Shown: positions 35,500 to 47,567, counted from the first letter of the stretch. The stretch: 64,000 nucleotides of DNA from DASUPK01 sp963728875 (GCA_963728875.1 CAVSLJ010000002.1:248001-312000), one strand, 5' to 3'. The notes: generated by a model not told the origin, from the letters alone. Made by a program: numbers and translations.

Positions 35500-35507
35500 G
35501 GCCTCGG

Positions 35508-36727
35508 ATGGTTCCCGAGTCCTACAGGCGAGTGCTCGGCGCGGCGGGGGTCAAGCAGCCCCTGCTCGGCGTCATCATCGGGCGGCTCTCGATCGCGGCT
35601 GAGCCGCTCTCGACGGTGCTGCTCGTTCACGGCACGACCGGTTCGTTTGCCGCGGCTGGTGCCGTGATGGCCGCCTACTCCATCGCGGCGGCGATCTCCC
35701 TGCCGGTGCAGGGGCGGGTGATGGACCGGATCGGACAGACACGGGTGATCCTGACGACCACGGCGCTCACTGCGGTGGGCTTCACGGGGCTGATCGCGCT
35801 CGCGCACGACGGGGCGTCGGTTGCCGTGCTGTGCGCCGCCGGCGCCTTCGCCGGACTGGGCACCATCCCGACGGGCACCGCCATGCGGACGCTCTGGTCT
35901 GATCTCGTGCCGCAGAGCGACCTCCGGCAGGCCGCCTTCGCGCTGGACGCCGTTGCGATCGACATCGCATTCATCGGGGGCCCCCTGATTGCGGCGGCCG
36001 TGATCGCCATCGCCTCGCCGACCGCATCGCTGGCGGTCTGCATCGCCCTGTCGCTGCTGGGGTCCGGCGTGTTCGCTTCGTCACGCGCCTCCCGGACATG
36101 GCGGGGCGCGCCGACCGAGCACCGCCGGATCGGGCCGTTGCGGTCGGCTGGTGTCTGGGTGCTGATGGGCGGGGCCCTGGGGGTCGGGATTGCGGTCGGT
36201 GCCGCCGAGCTCGCGATCACGGCGTTCGCCTCCGCGCACGGGGCGGCGGAGCTGGGCGGAACGCTGATCGCCGTGCAGGCGGTGGCCAGCACCGCGGGAG
36301 GCCTGTGGTACGGCGCGCGCAAGTGGCGAAGTCCGCCCGGGGAGCGGCTCCCGGGGGTCGCCCTCGTCTTCGCACTCAGCTTTGTCCCCCTCGTCGCGGT
36401 CCCATCTCTGGGCGCTGCGTTTCCGCTGATGGCGCTCAGCGGCCTCGCACTGGCGCCGGCGATTTCCCTGATCTATCTGCTGCTCGATTCGCTGGCGCCC
36501 GTCGGCACGGCGGCTGAGGCCACCGGGTGGGTGCTGACCGCGATCGTCGGCGGCGCGGCGTTCGGGAACGCTGCGGCCGGCGTCGCTGTGACCGAGGCGA
36601 GTCCCCATGCGGGTCTGGCCGTCGCGCTGGCCGGTGGGCTGGTGACGCTGGGCGCGACTTGGCTCGGGCGGCGGCGCCTGAGCCTGCCCGAGCGGGGAAC
36701 GTCCGTTCGGCTCCTATCATCGACGTA

Positions 36728-36728
<1 letters not shown>
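35508..36728 (+). CDS. MFS transporter
   Basis: A 406-residue membrane protein with about 12 helices. The motif A-like loop is VQGRVMDRIGQTRVILTTTAL. The sequence is similar in layout to small-molecule efflux permeases. ATG 35508 is chosen over TTG 35481 because the latter overlaps the divergent VOC gene and lies upstream of the promoter hexamer. Its last 30 bases contain the uvrA control region and its TAG overlaps the uvrA GTG by one base. Confidence 0.85.
36697..36708. promoter_or_regulatory. SOS-like box (GAAC-GTCC-GTTC) before uvrA
   Basis: GAAC-N4-GTTC is the core of the LexA site of Gram-positive bacteria. It lies 19 bases before the uvrA GTG and 6 bases before a TATCAT hexamer, so repressor binding would cover the promoter. 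uvrA is a standard LexA-regulated gene. Confidence 0.6.
36715..36720 (+). promoter_or_regulatory. Candidate -10 (TATCAT) of uvrA
   Basis: TATCAT lies 7 bases before the uvrA GTG and just downstream of the SOS-like box; leaderless arrangement. Confidence 0.45.
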
Positions 36729-39694
<2,966 letters not shown>

Positions 39695-39710
39695 CGGCGA
39701 TACTGGCCCG

Positions 39711-40493
39711 ATGGGAGAGGGCCTGCTAGCCAGTTTCTCGTTCGAGCTTCACAGCGGCGCGACACTGGACACGCAGGGACAGCGTGCAGGGCTGGTCCTG
39801 CTCGTGGCAATGCTGCTCTCCTTCGGCTTCATCCGCTTCAGCACCCGGATGATCCGAGCTGAGGTCAAGTGGTGGCCCGGGAACGTAACCCCGGGCGGAA
39901 TGCACATCCACCACCTGGTCTTCGGAATCGTCGCGATGATGACGGCCGGCTTCCTCCAGTTCGCGACCCAGCCGGGTGATCCGTGGCTCGAGATCCTCGC
40001 CGCCATATTCGGGATCGGGATGGGGTTGACGCTAGACGAGTTCGCGCTCTGGCTCTATCTGGAGGACGTCTACTGGTCCGACGAGGGGCGCAGCTCCGTG
40101 GACGCGGTGATCTTCGCCGCGATCATCGGCGGCGGGCTGATCGTGGGATTCGTTCCGCTGGATGCCGGCAACGGTGGATCGACGCTGGCCATCGTCAGCA
40201 CGGTCGTGGTCACGCTGGGCATCTGCGCGATCGTCGCGCTCAAGGGCAAGATCAGCTCGGCGATCATCGGAATGATCATCACGCCCGTTGCCTGGGTCGC
40301 GGCGATCCGCCTCGGGCGGCCGAACTCGTGGTGGGCGAAGCGCCGCTACAAGCCCGGCAGCGCGAAACTGGCCAAGGCCCAGGCACGGAAGGCGAAACAC
40401 GATCGTCGCGTGCGCAAGTGGCAGGACAGGATCGGCGGGGCGCCATCCCTGCCCAGTCCGCGGCAGTCCGGCTCCGGCCGACCCGAGGAGTAG
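39711..40493 (+). CDS. Conserved actinobacterial integral membrane protein
   Basis: A 260-residue protein with six or so helices and the conserved block GGMHIHHLVFGIVAMM, with two His, followed by GMGLTLDEFALWLYLEDVYW. The His pair and Asp/Glu in membrane segments recall metal- or proton-handling proteins, but I cannot assign a function. A basic C-terminal tail (AKAQARKAKHDRRVRKWQDR) faces the cytoplasm. It begins 16 bases after uvrA. Confidence 0.75.
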   Translation: MGEGLLASFSFELHSGATLDTQGQRAGLVLLVAMLLSFGFIRFSTRMIRAEVKWWPGNVTPGGMHIHHLVFGIVAMMTAGFLQFATQPGDPWLEILAAIFGIGMGLTLDEFALWLYLEDVYWSDEGRSSVDAVIFAAIIGGGLIVGFVPLDAGNGGSTLAIVSTVVVTLGICAIVALKGKISSAIIGMIITPVAWVAAIRLGRPNSWWAKRRYKPGSAKLAKAQARKAKHDRRVRKWQDRIGGAPSLPSPRQSGSGRPEE

Positions 40494-40549
40494 TTTTGCC
40501 CGCATACGGTCGCCTTTGGGAGGTGGCCGGCTACCGAGAGGAGACCCAC

Positions 40550-40930
40550 ATGAGAGGTGCGGGTCGAGTCGTGTTCGTAGCGATCCTGCTGCTGATGGTG
40601 GGAGTGCTCAACATCATCTACGGGATCGGCGCGATCTCCGATGCGAAGTTCTTCGTGAACGACACGCGGTACATCTTCACCAACCTCCATGCGATGGGGT
40701 GGGTGCTGGTGATCATCGGCGTGATCCAGCTCACCGGCGGGTTCTCGCTGATGAGCGGCAACGCCTACGGCCGGGTGATCGGCATCATCGCGGGAAGCAT
40801 CGGAGCGATCGACGCACTGCTCTCGATGGGCGGAACTCATCCGTTCTGGTCGCTGGCGATCTTCTTCCTGTGCGTGTGGATCGTCTACGGCATCGTCGAG
40901 TTCGGCGAGGAAGAGCGAGTACGAGCCTGA
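40550..40930 (+). CDS. Small four-helix membrane protein (DUF7144-like)
   Basis: A 126-residue protein with four helices (VVFVAILLLMVGVLNIIYGI, GWVLVIIGVIQLTGGFSLM, VIGIIAGSIGAIDALLSM, FWSLAIFFLCVWIVYGIVEF), the layout of small actinobacterial DUF7144 membrane proteins. A good ribosome site GAGAGGAG precedes ATG 40550. Function unknown; it is next to the HdeD-family gene. Confidence 0.75.
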   Translation: MRGAGRVVFVAILLLMVGVLNIIYGIGAISDAKFFVNDTRYIFTNLHAMGWVLVIIGVIQLTGGFSLMSGNAYGRVIGIIAGSIGAIDALLSMGGTHPFWSLAIFFLCVWIVYGIVEFGEEERVRA

Positions 40931-41010
40931 AGTCCGGATCGCGGGGTCCGGCCGCGTGTCGGGCCCCGGGGTGTCCCGCATCCACCGTTCCCCACTAGGA
41001 GAGATGAGCC

Positions 41011-41571
41011 ATGGCTGATGAAGCATTCGTGAACGACGTCCGCGCGGCGACAGGCGGGTGGTGGTTGCTTCTCCTTGTCGGCGTCCTCAGCATCGCGGTG
41101 GGCGTGACGATCCTCTTCAAGCCCGGCGACAGCCTGGCGACACTGGCAGTGCTCATAGGAATCTTCGTGCTGCTCGACGGCATTCTCGAACTTGCCGCCT
41201 CGCTGATGCACAGCACCCAGAACCGCGGGACGGTCGCCCTGATCGGGGCCCTCACCTCCATCGTCGGAGTCCTGCTCATCCGCCACCCGGTCCAGGGGGT
41301 CGTCTTCGTGGCATTGCTGATCGGAATCTGGCTGATCGTGGTGGGCGTGATCCGCTTCGCCGCCGCGTTCGAGATGCTCGAGCATCGCGCCTGGAACATG
41401 ATCGCCGGCCTCGTGGAGCTGATCGCCGGGATCGTGATCGTCTCCAATCCGGACATCGGCTACGCGACGCTCGCCGTGCTCGTCGGCATCTCCTTCATCC
41501 TCAACGGGATGGGCATGGCCGGGCTCGGCTGGAGCCTGCACACGGTCAGGCGCGAGGCTATGGGGCCGTGA
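41011..41571 (+). CDS. HdeD-family (DUF308) membrane protein
   Basis: A 186-residue protein with six helices arranged as three repeats of a DUF308/HdeD pattern, e.g. LLLVGVLSIAVGVTILFKPG, ALIGALTSIVGVLLIRHP and AGLVELIAGIVIVSNPDIGY. In E. coli HdeD contributes to acid resistance; in actinobacteria the role is unproven. Ribosome site AGGAGA precedes the ATG. Confidence 0.82.
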   Translation: MADEAFVNDVRAATGGWWLLLLVGVLSIAVGVTILFKPGDSLATLAVLIGIFVLLDGILELAASLMHSTQNRGTVALIGALTSIVGVLLIRHPVQGVVFVALLIGIWLIVVGVIRFAAAFEMLEHRAWNMIAGLVELIAGIVIVSNPDIGYATLAVLVGISFILNGMGMAGLGWSLHTVRREAMGP

Positions 41572-41572
41572 T

Positions 41573-42559
41573 CTAGCCGTCGACCAGCAGGGCGGCGCCG
41601 ATCGCTCCGCCGAGATCGCCGAGCGCGGCGAGGCGCATCTCCGGCGGGCGGTCGTCGACGAACAGATGAGGATGCATGCGCTGCGCGATCCGGTGGACGT
41701 ACTTGTTCCCGAGCCGCTCACCAAGGCCGCCGCCGATGATGACGGCCTCCGGATCGAGCAGGTTGACCGACGAGGCGATCCCGACGCCGAGCGCCTTCAC
41801 GGCGCGGTCCATCAGCGTCGTCGCCAGGTCGTCGCCGTGTTTGAGCGCGCGTTCCCAGATGCCGCTGGTGAGGCGATCGCGATTGTGCTCCTCCATGATC
41901 TTGAAGAGGTCGGTCTTGGCGCCCTTCTTGAACCGCTTGCGCGCCTCGATCTCCATCGCCATCCGTCCCGCGTAGGCCTCCATGCAGCCCTTGCGACCAC
42001 AGGTGCAGCGTGCGCCCCCTCGCTTGACGACCACATGCCCGATCTCGCCTGCGGCGCCGCGACCGAGCCACTGCTTCCCGTCCAGGATCAATCCTCCGCC
42101 GACGCCGGTCCCCCACCAGACGCCGAGGACGGTCTTGAACGGCTTGCCCGCTCCGAGCTCGAACTCCCCCTGAACCGCCACCGAGACGTCGTTTCCGATC
42201 CGGACGGGCACGCCGAGGTCCTTCGAGAGCGTCTCGCCGAGCGGGAACGAACCGGTCCAGCCGGGAAGATTGCGGGCGTCGGAGACGACGCCGGTCTCCT
42301 CATCGGCGTCGCCGGGCGAGCCCATCCCGATCCCCTTCAGATTGCGGGTCCCGAGCCCGGCCTCGGCCGCCGCCTCTCGCATCGCCGCGGCCACCTCACG
42401 GGCGACGTCCTCCGGACCCCCCGTTCCGGGCGTCGGTCGCCGGGACTGGCCGAGGGCCTTGTTGTCGGCGTCGACGACGACCGTCTGGATCTTGGTGCCG
42501 CCCAGATCGATTCCGCCGCGGACATCCTGCTTCGAGTCGGGGCTCACTCCCGGGACCAT
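41573..42559 (-). CDS. ROK-family sugar kinase (glucokinase-like)
   Basis: A 328-residue kinase. The ATP phosphate loop GGIDLGGTKIQTVVVDAD is near the start, the sugar-binding core is GVWWGTGVGGGLILDG, and the zinc module CTCGRKGCMEAYAG follows. ROK enzymes phosphorylate glucose, fructose or N-acetylsugars. Start: ATG 42559 is used; a TATGGT hexamer overlaps it and an in-frame GTG at 42547 would also fit, leaderless. No sugar transporter or regulator is adjacent. Confidence 0.9.
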   Translation of the reverse strand: MVPGVSPDSKQDVRGGIDLGGTKIQTVVVDADNKALGQSRRPTPGTGGPEDVAREVAAAMREAAAEAGLGTRNLKGIGMGSPGDADEETGVVSDARNLPGWTGSFPLGETLSKDLGVPVRIGNDVSVAVQGEFELGAGKPFKTVLGVWWGTGVGGGLILDGKQWLGRGAAGEIGHVVVKRGGARCTCGRKGCMEAYAGRMAMEIEARKRFKKGAKTDLFKIMEEHNRDRLTSGIWERALKHGDDLATTLMDRAVKALGVGIASSVNLLDPEAVIIGGGLGERLGNKYVHRIAQRMHPHLFVDDRPPEMRLAALGDLGGAIGAALLVDG

Positions 42560-42596
42560 ATCCGGCGGCAACCGGGTCTTTTGCGAAGCTCCGGGC

Positions 42597-43187
42597 GTGG
42601 CTTCCTGGAGGCAATGGCGCACCTGGAGGGTGAAGCGGCGCTGGTATGAGCGCAACCACCGCCGGGGGCGCCGCCGTCGGATCGACCGTCACGCCGCCGA
42701 GGGCGGTTTCTTCATCCGCTATCCGGTCGAGGGCGAGGTGCTCGAGGGGCTCGACTCCGGCCACCTCGAGATCGGCGAGGGGACGCTGCTCGAGCCGGGC
42801 TGCTGGTTGACGCTCTCGGGCGACGCGCGCATCCGGATCGGCGAAGGCTGTTTCCTCAACAAGAACACGATGCTCGCCGCCCTCGAGCTGATCGAGATCG
42901 GCGACCACGTCATGTTCGCCAACAACTGCTTCGTCGGCGACTCCGACCATCGCTACGACGACCCGACCAAGCCGGTCACCTGGCAGGGCTTCGAGCCCCA
43001 GGGACCCGTTCGGATCGGATCGAACTGCTGGTTCGGCGTCGGCTGCGTGGTCACCGGCGGCGTTCAGATCGGCGAGCGCTCCGTGATCGGCGCGAACTCG
43101 GTCGTCACGCGCGACCTGCCCGCCGGGGTGATCGCGGCGGGCGCGCCCGCGAAGGTGATCCGGGAGATCGAGTTCAAGCCCGGATAG
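42597..43187 (+). CDS. Hexapeptide-repeat acyltransferase (LbH family)
   Basis: A 196-residue protein with left-handed beta-helix repeats (LEIGEGTLLEPGCWLTL, IRIGEGCFLNKN, EIGDHVMFANNCFVGDSDHR) and the closing VVTRDLPAGVIAAGAPAKVI, typical of maltose/galactoside or serine acetyltransferases; the His in DSDHRYDDP is the likely catalytic residue. Start uncertain: GTG 42597 gives an Arg-rich N-terminus; later starts are possible. Substrate could be a sugar or a cell-envelope glycan. Confidence 0.78.
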   Translation: MASWRQWRTWRVKRRWYERNHRRGRRRRIDRHAAEGGFFIRYPVEGEVLEGLDSGHLEIGEGTLLEPGCWLTLSGDARIRIGEGCFLNKNTMLAALELIEIGDHVMFANNCFVGDSDHRYDDPTKPVTWQGFEPQGPVRIGSNCWFGVGCVVTGGVQIGERSVIGANSVVTRDLPAGVIAAGAPAKVIREIEFKPG

Positions 43188-43209
43188 CGGTCGCGTCCCG
43201 CGCCGTTCC

Positions 43210-43215
43210 TAGAGT
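43210..43215 (+). promoter_or_regulatory. Candidate -10 (TAGAGT) of the DUF389 gene
   Basis: TAGAGT lies 8 bases before the ATG at 43224, with no ribosome site. Confidence 0.4.
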
Positions 43216-43223
43216 TCCCGGCG

Positions 43224-44132
43224 ATGCTGAGACTCCGCCTCGCCGTTGAGAAGCATCGCGCCGACATCGTCACCGAGGCGCTCGAGGGGACCGGCGGCGT
43301 CCACCGCATAGTCGCGCTGACTCCCGAGCGTCCGGGGACCGGGGTCGTCCTGGCGGCCGACGTGCTTCCCTCGGTTGCGGACCGCGTCGTCCAGCTGATC
43401 CGCGAGTGGGAGGTGGACGAGGCGGACTATCTGCTGACTCGACAGGACGTGGTCGCGCCGTATCCACCGCACGGGCCGCTGGCCGGGGGGGAGGGCTTCG
43501 CCTGGATCGAGGTGATGGGCGAGGCCAGGACGCACTCGCGCCCGCTCGGCCGCTACCTGGCGCTGATGTCGGTGGCCGGCGTCCTCGGCGCGATCGGCGT
43601 GATCACGGACAACCCGATCCTGGTCGTCGGGGCGATGGCCGTCAGCCCGGACCTGCTGCCGATCTGTGCCGCCTGCGTCGGCGTGGTCGCTGGCCGAATC
43701 CGGCTCGCCCGGAGGGCCTTCGTGACCCTCATCCTCGGGATAGTGCTCACCTGGGCGGTCGCCGCCACGGTTGCCTGGGGCCTGCAGCTGACGGGGATCC
43801 TGACCGCGGACTTCGAGGTCCACGACAGCGCACTCAAGGGGCTGGCGCACATCGACTACTCGACCGTGCTGGTCGCTCTGGCGGCCGGGGTGGCCGCGAT
43901 GCTCTCGTTCGAGACCCGCGCGGCGGCCGCCGTGGGCGTCGCCATCTCGGTGACCACCATCCCGGCGTCGGCGTTGTTCGGAGTCTCGCTCGGCCTCGGC
44001 GAGGTGGGCGCGTCCTGGGGCGCCGCGGGCGTCCTGGCGACCAACGTCTCCCTCCTGCTGCTCTCCGGCACGACCACGCTGGCGGTCCAGCGCCGGCTCG
44101 CAGGCCTCCGCGCCGGGCGCCCGACCGGCTGA
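43224..44132 (+). CDS. DUF389 membrane protein
   Basis: A 302-residue protein: an N-terminal ferredoxin-like soluble part (residues 1-75), then about six helices including the DUF389 hallmark ITDNPILVVGAMAVSPDLLPI and AALAAGVAAMLSFETRAAAAVGVAISVTTIPASA. DUF389 proteins are conserved in actinobacteria and archaea; no established function. The stop lies next to the convergent YjbQ gene. Confidence 0.88.
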   Translation: MLRLRLAVEKHRADIVTEALEGTGGVHRIVALTPERPGTGVVLAADVLPSVADRVVQLIREWEVDEADYLLTRQDVVAPYPPHGPLAGGEGFAWIEVMGEARTHSRPLGRYLALMSVAGVLGAIGVITDNPILVVGAMAVSPDLLPICAACVGVVAGRIRLARRAFVTLILGIVLTWAVAATVAWGLQLTGILTADFEVHDSALKGLAHIDYSTVLVALAAGVAAMLSFETRAAAAVGVAISVTTIPASALFGVSLGLGEVGASWGAAGVLATNVSLLLLSGTTTLAVQRRLAGLRAGRPTG

Positions 44133-44133
44133 C

Positions 44134-44550
44134 TCAGGAAACGACCTGCACGACCACCGTCCGGTCGCGCGGCCGGTCGTCGAAGTCGACCAGGACGAGC
44201 TGCTGCCAGGTGCCGAGGGCGAGCCGCCCGCCGATCACCGGCACCTGCTCGGAGGCGCCGATCAACGAGGCGCGCTGGTGTGCGTGCGAGTTGGTGTCGT
44301 GGTTCATCCGGTTGTGCTCGTAGTCGCCCTCGACCGGGATTAGGCGGTCGAGCAGGTCCCGCAGATCGGCGACGCCGCCGGGCTCGAACTCCATCGTCGT
44401 GATCGCCGCGGTGGACCCGCGGACGAAGGCGGTAACGAGCCCATCGGCCACGGGTCCATCGGCGACGACCCGCTGGATATCGCCCGTGACATTGATGACG
44501 TCTGCGTCGCCGCGCGTCGAGTAGGTCAGCTCTCCGCTGTGGACGGTCAT
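44134..44550 (-). CDS. YjbQ/UPF0047 family protein
   Basis: A 138-residue trimeric-fold protein of the UPF0047 family, some members of which have secondary thiamine-phosphate-synthase activity. Conserved blocks: FVRGSTAAITTMEFEPGG and EGDYEHNRMNHDTNSHAHQRASLIG, whose His cluster is the probable metal site, followed by LGTWQQLVLVDFDDRPRDR. Start ATG 44550 is chosen by the family N-terminus and a TACCGT hexamer 7 bases upstream. Confidence 0.88.
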   Translation of the reverse strand: MTVHSGELTYSTRGDADVINVTGDIQRVVADGPVADGLVTAFVRGSTAAITTMEFEPGGVADLRDLLDRLIPVEGDYEHNRMNHDTNSHAHQRASLIGASEQVPVIGGRLALGTWQQLVLVDFDDRPRDRTVVVQVVS

Positions 44551-44557
44551 GGCGTCC

Positions 44558-44563
44558 ACGGTA
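44558..44563 (-). promoter_or_regulatory. Candidate -10 (TACCGT) of the YjbQ gene
   Basis: Minus-strand TACCGT is 7 bases before the ATG at 44550. Confidence 0.35.
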
Positions 44564-44644
44564 ACGAACGCGATATCACCTCTTTCGGGCGATGCGAGCG
44601 CCGCGACGCCTGAGAGAATCGCGCCCAATGCCGGGACGGAGCCA

Positions 44645-46225
44645 GTGAACGACGCCCCCACCAAGCCCGCCGAGACGAAGCATCGTCACCGCGCGCTCGT
44701 GTGGGCTCTCGTCGTGCTCGCGTCGATCGTGCTGCTCGTCTCGATGATCGCGAACTGGGTTCAGACCCAGGTCCTCGACAGCGGCCAATTCGCCGACAGC
44801 ACCGAGGAAATCCTCCAGAACCAGGACGTCCAGGAGCAGCTCAGCATCTTCGCGGTCGACCAGCTCTACGCCAACATCGACGTGCAGGCCCAGATCGAGC
44901 AGAAGCTGCCGCCCCCAGCTCAGCCGCTCGCCGCTCCGGTCACGGCGGCGACCAGACAGCTCGCCACCAACGTGGCAGAGACGGCGCTGGCCTCGCCGCG
45001 AGTTCAGCAACTGGTCGCCACCGCGATCAATGGGGCGCAGCAGCGGTTCGTCAGCCTGATCGAGGACAAGGGCAAATTCGTTTCGACGCAGGGCGGCGAC
45101 GTCACCCTCGAATACGGGAGCTTCGTCGCCGATGTCGCCACTCGCCTGGGCGTCGACCCCTCGACGATCTCCGAGCTCCAGAGCTTCATCCAGCAGTCCT
45201 CGACGGAGCTCAAGCAGCGCCTGACCACGATGCAGAGCAAGATCGAGTCCACGCGAGCAACGCTCTCGCAGGCGCAGGCGGGCACGCTCAGCCCGGAAGC
45301 CCAGCAGAACCTCACGACTCTCGAGACGGATGCCGCCCAGCTGCACACGACGGTCGCGAGCCTCGAGCAGAAGATCGCGGGCATCCAGCCGAAGGCTCCC
45401 ACCCAGCTGCAGAGCCGGTTGTCCGACCTCCAGGGGCGTCTGACCAAGCTCGACGAGCGGCTGGCCACAGTGCAGGTACAGGCGGCCGCGGTACTCAAGG
45501 ATCCGAGCCAGGCGAACATCCTCAAGCTCGACCCCACGCTCGCGTCGCTCCAGACGCGCGTCACCACCCTGCTCAACCGTCAGGCGATTCAGCACCCCGG
45601 CGAGATCGTCGTGATGAAGTCCAGCGAGCTGAACGGCCTCCAGGACCTCGTCAGCACGCTTCGCAACCTCGGCTTCGTGCTACCGGTGCTGGCCCTCCTC
45701 CTGTACCTGGCGGCCATCTACCTGGCGAAGGGATGGCGTCGGGAGACACTGATCGCAGCCGGTGGCGGGATCCTCGCTGCAACGCTGCTCGTCCTGCTGG
45801 TGAGGCACGTCATCGGCAACGGGGTCGTCGACTCGGTGGCGAAGTCCGATGCGGTCAAACCCGCCATCAGCTCCGTCTGGAACATCATCTCCGCCGGCCT
45901 GCGCGAGCGTGCGCTGTTCGTGCTCGTCATCGGGCTGGGGTTCATCGGCGGGGGGCTCCTCGCCGGGCCCGGCCGGCATGAGGTCGCCGTGCGGCGCTTC
46001 CTGGCGCCATATCTGCGCGAGCAGCCGGTCGTCGTCTATGCGGTCCTGGCGTTCATCTTCCTGCTCTGGCTGACGCTCCTTCCGACGATCAACAACCTCG
46101 GTCAGGTGCTCATCGTCCTGGTGCTCGCCGGCCTGGCGGTGCTGGGCGTCGAGATCCTCCGCCGCCAGACGGCGCGGGAGTTCCCGGACGCCTCAACGGC
46201 TCCCCGCCCAACCCCGCGCCCGTAG
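44645..46225 (+). CDS. Large membrane protein with central coiled coil
   Basis: A 526-residue protein. One helix near residues 17-39 (ALVWALVVLASIVLLVSMIANWV) leads into a long external region (about 40-320) with coiled-coil stretches such as LKQRLTTMQSKIESTRATLS and LSDLQGRLTKLDERLATVQV, then four helices at the C-terminus (from LVSTLRNLGFVLPVLALLL to VLIVLVLAGLAVLGVEIL). This layout suggests a cell-envelope spanning or tethering protein. I do not recognise a named family. GTG 44645 is preferred, with GGACGGAG just upstream; an earlier frame start would overlap YjbQ. Confidence 0.78.
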   Translation: MNDAPTKPAETKHRHRALVWALVVLASIVLLVSMIANWVQTQVLDSGQFADSTEEILQNQDVQEQLSIFAVDQLYANIDVQAQIEQKLPPPAQPLAAPVTAATRQLATNVAETALASPRVQQLVATAINGAQQRFVSLIEDKGKFVSTQGGDVTLEYGSFVADVATRLGVDPSTISELQSFIQQSSTELKQRLTTMQSKIESTRATLSQAQAGTLSPEAQQNLTTLETDAAQLHTTVASLEQKIAGIQPKAPTQLQSRLSDLQGRLTKLDERLATVQVQAAAVLKDPSQANILKLDPTLASLQTRVTTLLNRQAIQHPGEIVVMKSSELNGLQDLVSTLRNLGFVLPVLALLLYLAAIYLAKGWRRETLIAAGGGILAATLLVLLVRHVIGNGVVDSVAKSDAVKPAISSVWNIISAGLRERALFVLVIGLGFIGGGLLAGPGRHEVAVRRFLAPYLREQPVVVYAVLAFIFLLWLTLLPTINNLGQVLIVLVLAGLAVLGVEILRRQTAREFPDASTAPRPTPRP

Positions 46226-46242
46226 CCGGGGCGTCGGCGGCC

Positions 46243-47160
46243 CTACCAGTCCCAGGGAGTGTCGGTGCCCACCAGGGCCTCCTGCTCCAGATAGCGAGCG
46301 AGCTCCTCGAGTTCGTCCTGCGGGATCGAGTAGGTGTGCCGTTCCTCGTCGGGGAAGGTCCGGGCGCGGACCTCCTCGGTGTAGGCCCGGACGCCCTTCA
46401 GGGACTCCTTCCTGACCTCGGCGAAGCGCTTCACGAACTTCGGCTGATGGCCGTCATAGACGCCGAGCAGGTCGTGCAGCACGAGCACCTGGCCGTCGGT
46501 TGACGGGCCGGCGCCGATCCCGATCACCGGGATCTCCAGCTTCGGCATCAGCGCCTCGGTGACCGCGGAGGGGATCGCCTCGAAGACGATCGCGAAGCAG
46601 CCGACGGACTGCAGTGCCATCGCCTCCTCGAAGAGCTTCGCCGCCGCCTCGGCGGTCCGCCCCTGCGCCTTGAATCCGCCGAGTGCGATGGCGGTCTGAG
46701 GGGTGAGGCCGACGTGGCCCATCACTGGGATGCCGGACCGGACGATCGCCCGCGCGCGGTCGACCGAGGCGCCGCCCCGCTCGAGCTTGACGGCGTCGCA
46801 GCCGGCCTCCTTGACGAAGCGCTGGGCGTTCTCGATCGCCTGCTCATTCGACTTCTCGTAGGAGCCGAACGGCATGTCGCCGATCAGCAGCGGACGCTCG
46901 AGCCCGCGCCGGACCGCGCTCGCCATCGTCAGCATCTCGTCCATGCCGACCGGGGTGGTGGCGTCGTAGCCGAGGACGACCATCGCGGCCGTGTCGCCGA
47001 CCAGGACGATGTCCACGCCGGCCTCGTCCACGATCTGGGCGGAGGGGTAGTCGTAGGCGGTGACCATCACGATCGGATCGCCCGCCTTCTTCATCTCGGC
47101 GAGACGCGGCAGGGTCATCGTCGGGCGATCTTCGGGTGAGTTCTTCGGCTGGGTGCTCAC
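46243..47160 (-). CDS. panB: 3-methyl-2-oxobutanoate hydroxymethyltransferase
   Basis: A 305-residue TIM barrel that makes ketopantoate from ketoisovalerate and 5,10-methylene-THF, the first committed step to pantothenate. Visible: MVTAYDYPSAQIVDEAGVD at the start, the Mg site GDTAAMVVLGYD, the catalytic area AVKLERGG and IPVIGIGAGPSTDGQVLVLHD. Starts with GTG in a four-base overlap with the panD stop; last gene of the pan operon. Confidence 0.96.
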   Translation of the reverse strand: MSTQPKNSPEDRPTMTLPRLAEMKKAGDPIVMVTAYDYPSAQIVDEAGVDIVLVGDTAAMVVLGYDATTPVGMDEMLTMASAVRRGLERPLLIGDMPFGSYEKSNEQAIENAQRFVKEAGCDAVKLERGGASVDRARAIVRSGIPVMGHVGLTPQTAIALGGFKAQGRTAEAAAKLFEEAMALQSVGCFAIVFEAIPSAVTEALMPKLEIPVIGIGAGPSTDGQVLVLHDLLGVYDGHQPKFVKRFAEVRKESLKGVRAYTEEVRARTFPDEERHTYSIPQDELEELARYLEQEALVGTDTPWDW

Positions 47161-47567
47161 AGCAGCGCTCCCTGGTCCGGATTCTCCTGGCCGAGCAGGA
47201 CGCTCGGATCGCTGTCGACCGCGGTCACCTCGTTCTCGTCGTCGACGTGCACGACGACCGGCGAGTAGCGCTCCAGGTCCTTCTCGTCGAAGGCGCCGAA
47301 GCTGGCGATGATCATCTTGTCGCCGTTTCGGACCAGGCGCGCGGCCGCACCGTTCACCTGCACGGTGCCCGAGCCCTCCTGGCCCTCGATCGCGTACGTG
47401 ACGAAGCGGGCGCCGTTGTCGATGTCCCAGACGTGCACCTGCTCGTTGACCAGCAGATCCGCCTGCCGCATCAAGGCTGGATCGAGGGTGACGCTGCCGA
47501 CGTAGTCGACGTCACAGTCCGTGATCGTCGCTCGATGGATCTTCGACTTGAGCATCTGACGCTGCAT
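47157..47567 (-). CDS. panD: Aspartate 1-decarboxylase
   Basis: A 136-residue pyruvoyl enzyme making beta-alanine. It self-cleaves at Gly24-Ser25 in DYVGSVTLD to generate the pyruvoyl group. MLKSKIHRATITD at the start and NGAAARLVRNGDKMIIASFG later are typical. Overlaps panC upstream and panB downstream. Confidence 0.96.
   Translation of the reverse strand: MQRQMLKSKIHRATITDCDVDYVGSVTLDPALMRQADLLVNEQVHVWDIDNGARFVTYAIEGQEGSGTVQVNGAAARLVRNGDKMIIASFGAFDEKDLERYSPVVVHVDDENEVTAVDSDPSVLLGQENPDQGALL

Noticed and set aside
39701..39706. TACTGG before the membrane gene at 39711 as a leaderless -10
   Set aside because: Lacks the final T and lies only 4 bases before the ATG, outside the pattern seen elsewhere.
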